Part shown: one piece after another, positions 33,866 through 36,167 of the stretch
How positions within the stretch are numbered: the stretch's first letter is position 1
Layout: every line of letters starts with the position of its first letter
Assembly: GCA_041676645.1 (NCBI GenBank)
Contig: JBAYRO010000030.1
Coordinates: 1-36,167, forward strand
Direction: 5' to 3'
From: JAMLIN01 sp041676645
GTDB lineage: Bacteria > Pseudomonadota > Gammaproteobacteria > Burkholderiales > Burkholderiaceae_E
Length of the DNA stretch: 36,167 nt
Notes under the pieces: generated by a model
The model's database searches: none
Seen by the model: only the letters and a program-made list of their open reading frames with translations
What the model was told of the DNA's origin: nothing
Program-made: the position numbers and the translations under genes

Positions 33866-33883
33866 ACGCACCGCGTTTCCTGA

Positions 33884-33897
33884 TTGACTCGCCTCAA
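33884..33897 (+). promoter_or_regulatory. FNR/ANR-like site upstream of the cytochrome c peroxidase gene
   Basis: TTGACTCGCCTCAA matches the FNR/ANR consensus TTGAT-N4-ATCAA at 8 of 10 fixed positions. Its centre lies about 40.5 bases before the start site predicted from TATACT (33919-33924), which suits a class II activator. Bacterial cytochrome c peroxidase genes in Pseudomonas and relatives are known to be FNR/ANR-controlled. Confidence 0.55.
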
Positions 33898-33918
33898 TAC
33901 CCATGACATATATATGGC

Positions 33919-33924
33919 TATACT
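33919..33924 (+). promoter_or_regulatory. Candidate -10 box of the cytochrome c peroxidase gene
   Basis: TATACT matches the consensus at 5/6 and predicts initiation near 33931, leaving about 42 bases of leader. No -35 box is visible at the expected place, which fits activator dependence. The nearby TATATA (33909-33914) is a weaker alternative. Confidence 0.45.
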
Positions 33925-33972
33925 GACGCCAGCCGATCCCTTCCATCCGTACTTCCGGGAAATGCAACAAAG

Positions 33973-34998
33973 ATGAAACTGAAATCCATCGTCGCCACGA
34001 TCGCCCTGGCCGGCAGCGCAGCTGTCGCCGCCATCGCCATCGCCCAGACCTCGCCACCGATGAGTCCGCTCGACGAGCCGATCACGCCGGTCCTGCCCCC
34101 GAAGCAGATCGACATCGGCATGGCCGAACTCGGCAAGAAGCTGTTCTTCGATCCGCGCCTGTCGAAATCCGGTTTCATCTCCTGCAACTCCTGCCACAAC
34201 CTCTCGATGGGCGGATCCGACAATCTCCCGACCTCGATCGGCGACCGCTGGCAGCGCGGGCCGATCAACTCGCCGACCGTGCTGAACTCCAGCCTCAGCC
34301 TGGCGCAGTTCTGGGACGGGCGGGCGGTCGACCTGCAGGAGCAGGCCGGCGGCCCGATCGCCAACCCCGAGGAAATGGCCCTCAGCCATACCCTCGCGAT
34401 CGACATGCTGGCCTCGATTCCCGCCTATGTGCGCGAGTTCCGGCAGGTGTTCGGCATGAACACGAAGATCGACCTCGACCAGGTCACCGGGGCGATCGCC
34501 GAGTTCGAGAAGACCCTGGTCACGCCGAACTCGCGCTTCGACCAGTGGCTGCTCGGCAAGGCCAACGCCCTGACGGCCGGGGAACTCGAGGGCTACAAGA
34601 TCTTCAAGGAAAGCGGCTGCATCGCCTGCCACAACGGCGAGGCGGTGGGCGGCAACTCGTTCCAGAGGATGGGGATCATCGAGCCCTATCAGGGCGCCAC
34701 CTCGGAGGGCCGCGCCGCGGTCACCGGCGAGGATGCGGATCGCTTCAGCTTCAAGGTACCGACCCTGCGCAACGTCGAGCTGACCTACCCGTACTTCCAT
34801 GACGGTGCCGCCGACACCCTGGCCGAGGCGGTCGACATCATGGGGCGGATCCAGCTCGGCCGGACCTACTCCAAGGACGAGAACGACAAGATCGTCGCCT
34901 TCCTGAAGACCCTGACCGGCGAGCAGCCGATGATCGTCCTGCCGATCCTGCCGCCCTCGGCGGACTGGACGCCGCGCCCGGTTCCGTTCGACGACTGA
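33973..34998 (+). CDS. Diheme cytochrome c peroxidase
   Basis: This periplasmic enzyme reduces hydrogen peroxide with electrons from small cytochromes c or cupredoxins. The 341-residue precursor has a signal peptide (MKLKSIVATIALAGSAAVAA, cut near AIAIAQ). It has two haem c sites: CNSCH (71-75) in the peroxidatic domain and CIACH (216-220) in the electron-transferring domain. LGKKLFFDPRLSKSG, QFWDGRAVDLQEQAGGPI and FKVPTLRNVELTYPYFHDG are typical of the CcpA/MauG family. The CXXCH count and length favour peroxidase over MauG, which I cannot fully exclude. A terminator follows directly. Confidence 0.93.
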   Translation: MKLKSIVATIALAGSAAVAAIAIAQTSPPMSPLDEPITPVLPPKQIDIGMAELGKKLFFDPRLSKSGFISCNSCHNLSMGGSDNLPTSIGDRWQRGPINSPTVLNSSLSLAQFWDGRAVDLQEQAGGPIANPEEMALSHTLAIDMLASIPAYVREFRQVFGMNTKIDLDQVTGAIAEFEKTLVTPNSRFDQWLLGKANALTAGELEGYKIFKESGCIACHNGEAVGGNSFQRMGIIEPYQGATSEGRAAVTGEDADRFSFKVPTLRNVELTYPYFHDGAADTLAEAVDIMGRIQLGRTYSKDENDKIVAFLKTLTGEQPMIVLPILPPSADWTPRPVPFDD

Positions 34999-35010
34999 AC
35001 CAGCCCGACA

Positions 35011-35045
35011 GCGCCCGGCTCCGCCCGGGCGCCTTTCCCTTTCTT
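35011..35045 (+). terminator. Rho-independent terminator of the cytochrome c peroxidase gene
   Basis: GCGCCCGG (35011-35018) and CCGGGCGC (35025-35032) form an 8-bp stem with a 6-base loop, followed by the T-rich CTTTCCCTTTCTT. It starts 12 bases after the stop codon, and its tail reaches the stop of the convergent phosphorylase gene. Confidence 0.75.
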
Positions 35046-35776
35046 CAGCAGCAGGCCGACAGGAGCCCGTGGACGCGCCCCAGCGCAGTGTCCAGCACCC
35101 CCTGGATTCCGCTCATCGAAATGCTCCGCCGACTGCTGCCCAGGCCGGCGGCATGGTTGGCGACCACGGCGATGCAGGCGTAAGGCAGCCCGAGTTCGCG
35201 GGCCAGCAGGGCCTCGGGCATGCCGGTCATGCCCACCAGGTCGCAACCATCGCGCGCCATCCGGCGGATCTCGGCGGCGGTCTCGAGCCGCGGGCCCTGG
35301 GTACAGCCATAGCAGCCACCGTCGTGGATGGTTTCCCCGGCACGCGCCGCCGAATCGAGCAGCAGCCGACGCAGTTCCGCATCATAGGGCTCGGTGAAAT
35401 CGACATGGGTCACCGTCGTTCCCGACCCTTCGAAGTAGGTCGCCTTGCGCCCATGGGTGTAGTCGATGATCTGGTCGGGCACGATCACCTCGCCGGGCCC
35501 GAAGTCGTCGCGGATGCCGCCGACGGTAGCCACCGCGATGATGCGCTCGGCACCCACCTCCCGCAGCGCCCAGATGTTCGCCCGGTAATTGATCTCGTGC
35601 GGCGCGATCGTGTGGCCGTAGCCGTGGCGGGCAAGGAACACGATGTCGGTCGTGCCGATGCGCCCGAAGGTCAGCGCGCAGGACGGATCCCCGTAGGGTG
35701 TGCGCACCACCCGGCGACGGGTGTCGCTGAGATCCGCGAGCCCGGCCAGCCCGGTGCCGCCGATGATTGCCATCAT
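35045..35776 (-). CDS. S-methyl-5'-thioinosine phosphorylase (MTAP/PNP family)
   Basis: This 243-residue purine nucleoside phosphorylase closely follows the pattern of Pseudomonas aeruginosa methylthioinosine phosphorylase: AIIGGTGL, the phosphate-site FLARHGYGHTIAPHEINYRAN, AVATVGGI, CTQGPRLET (158-166) and GMTGMPEALLARELGLPYAC. At the base-binding position it has Asn207 (VVANHAAG). Asn there favours 6-oxopurines, while 5'-methylthioadenosine phosphorylases have Asp. The role is probably salvage of methylthioadenosine after deamination. I chose the first of two tandem ATGs (35776); both have the purine-rich GGGGAAGAAGGG upstream. It lies 58 bases after ligA on the same strand. Confidence 0.87.
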   Translation of the reverse strand: MMAIIGGTGLAGLADLSDTRRRVVRTPYGDPSCALTFGRIGTTDIVFLARHGYGHTIAPHEINYRANIWALREVGAERIIAVATVGGIRDDFGPGEVIVPDQIIDYTHGRKATYFEGSGTTVTHVDFTEPYDAELRRLLLDSAARAGETIHDGGCYGCTQGPRLETAAEIRRMARDGCDLVGMTGMPEALLARELGLPYACIAVVANHAAGLGSSRRSISMSGIQGVLDTALGRVHGLLSACC

Positions 35777-35838
35777 CCCTTCTTCCCCTTGTTCGCGGGT
35801 CTCGCGCCCGCTGCGTCGATGTTCGTGTTCATGTTCAT
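35773..35838 (-). CDS. Possible 21-residue peptide linking ligA and the phosphorylase gene
   Basis: A short frame encodes MNMNTNIDAAGARPANKGKK plus a final Gly. Its ATG overlaps the ligA stop by four bases (ATGA), and its stop TGA overlaps the tandem ATGs of the phosphorylase gene. This would fill the 58-base gap with coupled translation. The peptide has no recognised domain and no clear ribosome-binding site of its own. It may be a chance frame, a coupling device or a real small protein. Confidence 0.3.
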   Translation of the reverse strand: MNMNTNIDAAGARPANKGKKG

Positions 35839-36167
35839 GGATCGCGTCCGGCCAGGAGCGCGAGCAGGCCGGCCTCGTCGATGACCGCAATGCCGAGTTC
35901 CTCCGCCCGGGCCAGCTTGCTGCCGGCCGCTTCGCCGGCCACCACATAGTCGGTCTTCGCCGAAACCGAGCCGCTGACCGTGCCGCCCTTGCCGCGGATC
36001 CGGGCAGCGGCCTCGTCGCGGCTCATCCCGGGCAAGGTACCGGTCAGCACGAAGATCCGGCCACCGAGCGATGCCTGGATGCCATCGCCGCCCGCGGCCG
36101 GCGGGGGCGCCGGCGGCTCGATGTCCAGTCCCGCGGCCAGCAGCGATTCGATCACCTCGCGATTGCG
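35835..36167 (-). CDS. ligA: NAD-dependent DNA ligase, C-terminal BRCT domain, truncated by window edge
   Basis: These last 110 residues of LigA include a Pro/Ala-rich linker (PPAPPPAAGG) and a full BRCT domain: IFVLTGTLPGMSRDEAAARI, GGTVSGSVSAKTDYVVAGE, and GSKLARAEELGIAVIDEAGL, ending in AGRDP. The frame stays open to the right edge (residues NREVIESLLAAGL), where the helix-hairpin-helix and catalytic domains would lie. The BRCT domain aids DNA binding. The gene is immediately upstream of the phosphorylase gene, with an ATGA overlap to the small frame between them. Confidence 0.93.
   Translation of the reverse strand, partial: RNREVIESLLAAGLDIEPPAPPPAAGGDGIQASLGGRIFVLTGTLPGMSRDEAAARIRGKGGTVSGSVSAKTDYVVAGEAAGSKLARAEELGIAVIDEAGLLALLAGRDP

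Overview
The window is a high-GC chromosomal segment of a gammaproteobacterium. The order frr-uppS-cdsA-dxr-rseP-bamA-skp-lpxD-fabZ-lpxA-lpxB-rnhB, the neighbouring glnD-map-rpsB-tsf-pyrH block, a ratA-rnfH pair beside smpB, and the ppsR/ppsA pair all fit Gammaproteobacteria. I suspect a Xanthomonadales-like or related lineage, but that is inferred from gene order alone. Almost every gene is a housekeeping gene. No rRNA, tRNA, CRISPR array or insertion sequence was seen.

Layout. Positions 1-538 are much more AT-rich than the rest. They hold the 5' end of a tyrosine integrase that runs off the left edge, its promoter with repeats, and a strong terminator, so they look like one end of an element integrated at the 3' end of guaA. 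Positions 539-3639 are the guaB-guaA operon. Positions 3788-9750 hold a DUF4124 secreted protein, rnfH-ratA, smpB, a DnaQ-like exonuclease paired with a cNMP/CBS/DUF294 protein, and an SPFH-NfeD membrane pair. Next are an orphan LivK-type binding protein (9930-11069), then PEP synthase and its bifunctional regulator head to head (11106-14616).

Positions 14757-30014 carry sixteen genes on the minus strand, many overlapping by 1-4 bases: rpsB, tsf, pyrH, frr, uppS, cdsA, dxr, rseP, bamA, skp, lpxD, fabZ, lpxA, lpxB, rnhB and a SpoU-family RNA methyltransferase. They link translation, UMP synthesis, isoprenoid and phospholipid precursors, outer-membrane protein assembly, envelope-stress proteolysis and lipid A synthesis. 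On the plus strand lie map, glnD and a diheme cytochrome c peroxidase (30451-34998). The right edge carries a methylthioinosine-type phosphorylase and the BRCT end of ligA on the minus strand.

No clearly new multi-gene system is visible. The best leads are the guaA-integrated element with repeats bracketing the integrase promoter, an FNR/ANR-like site placed for class II activation of the cytochrome c peroxidase gene, an apparently leaderless map mRNA, a 35-bp hairpin inside an 8-bp direct repeat in the ppsA leader, a valine at the LpxA acyl-chain ruler position, and a 21-codon frame bridging ligA and the phosphorylase gene.
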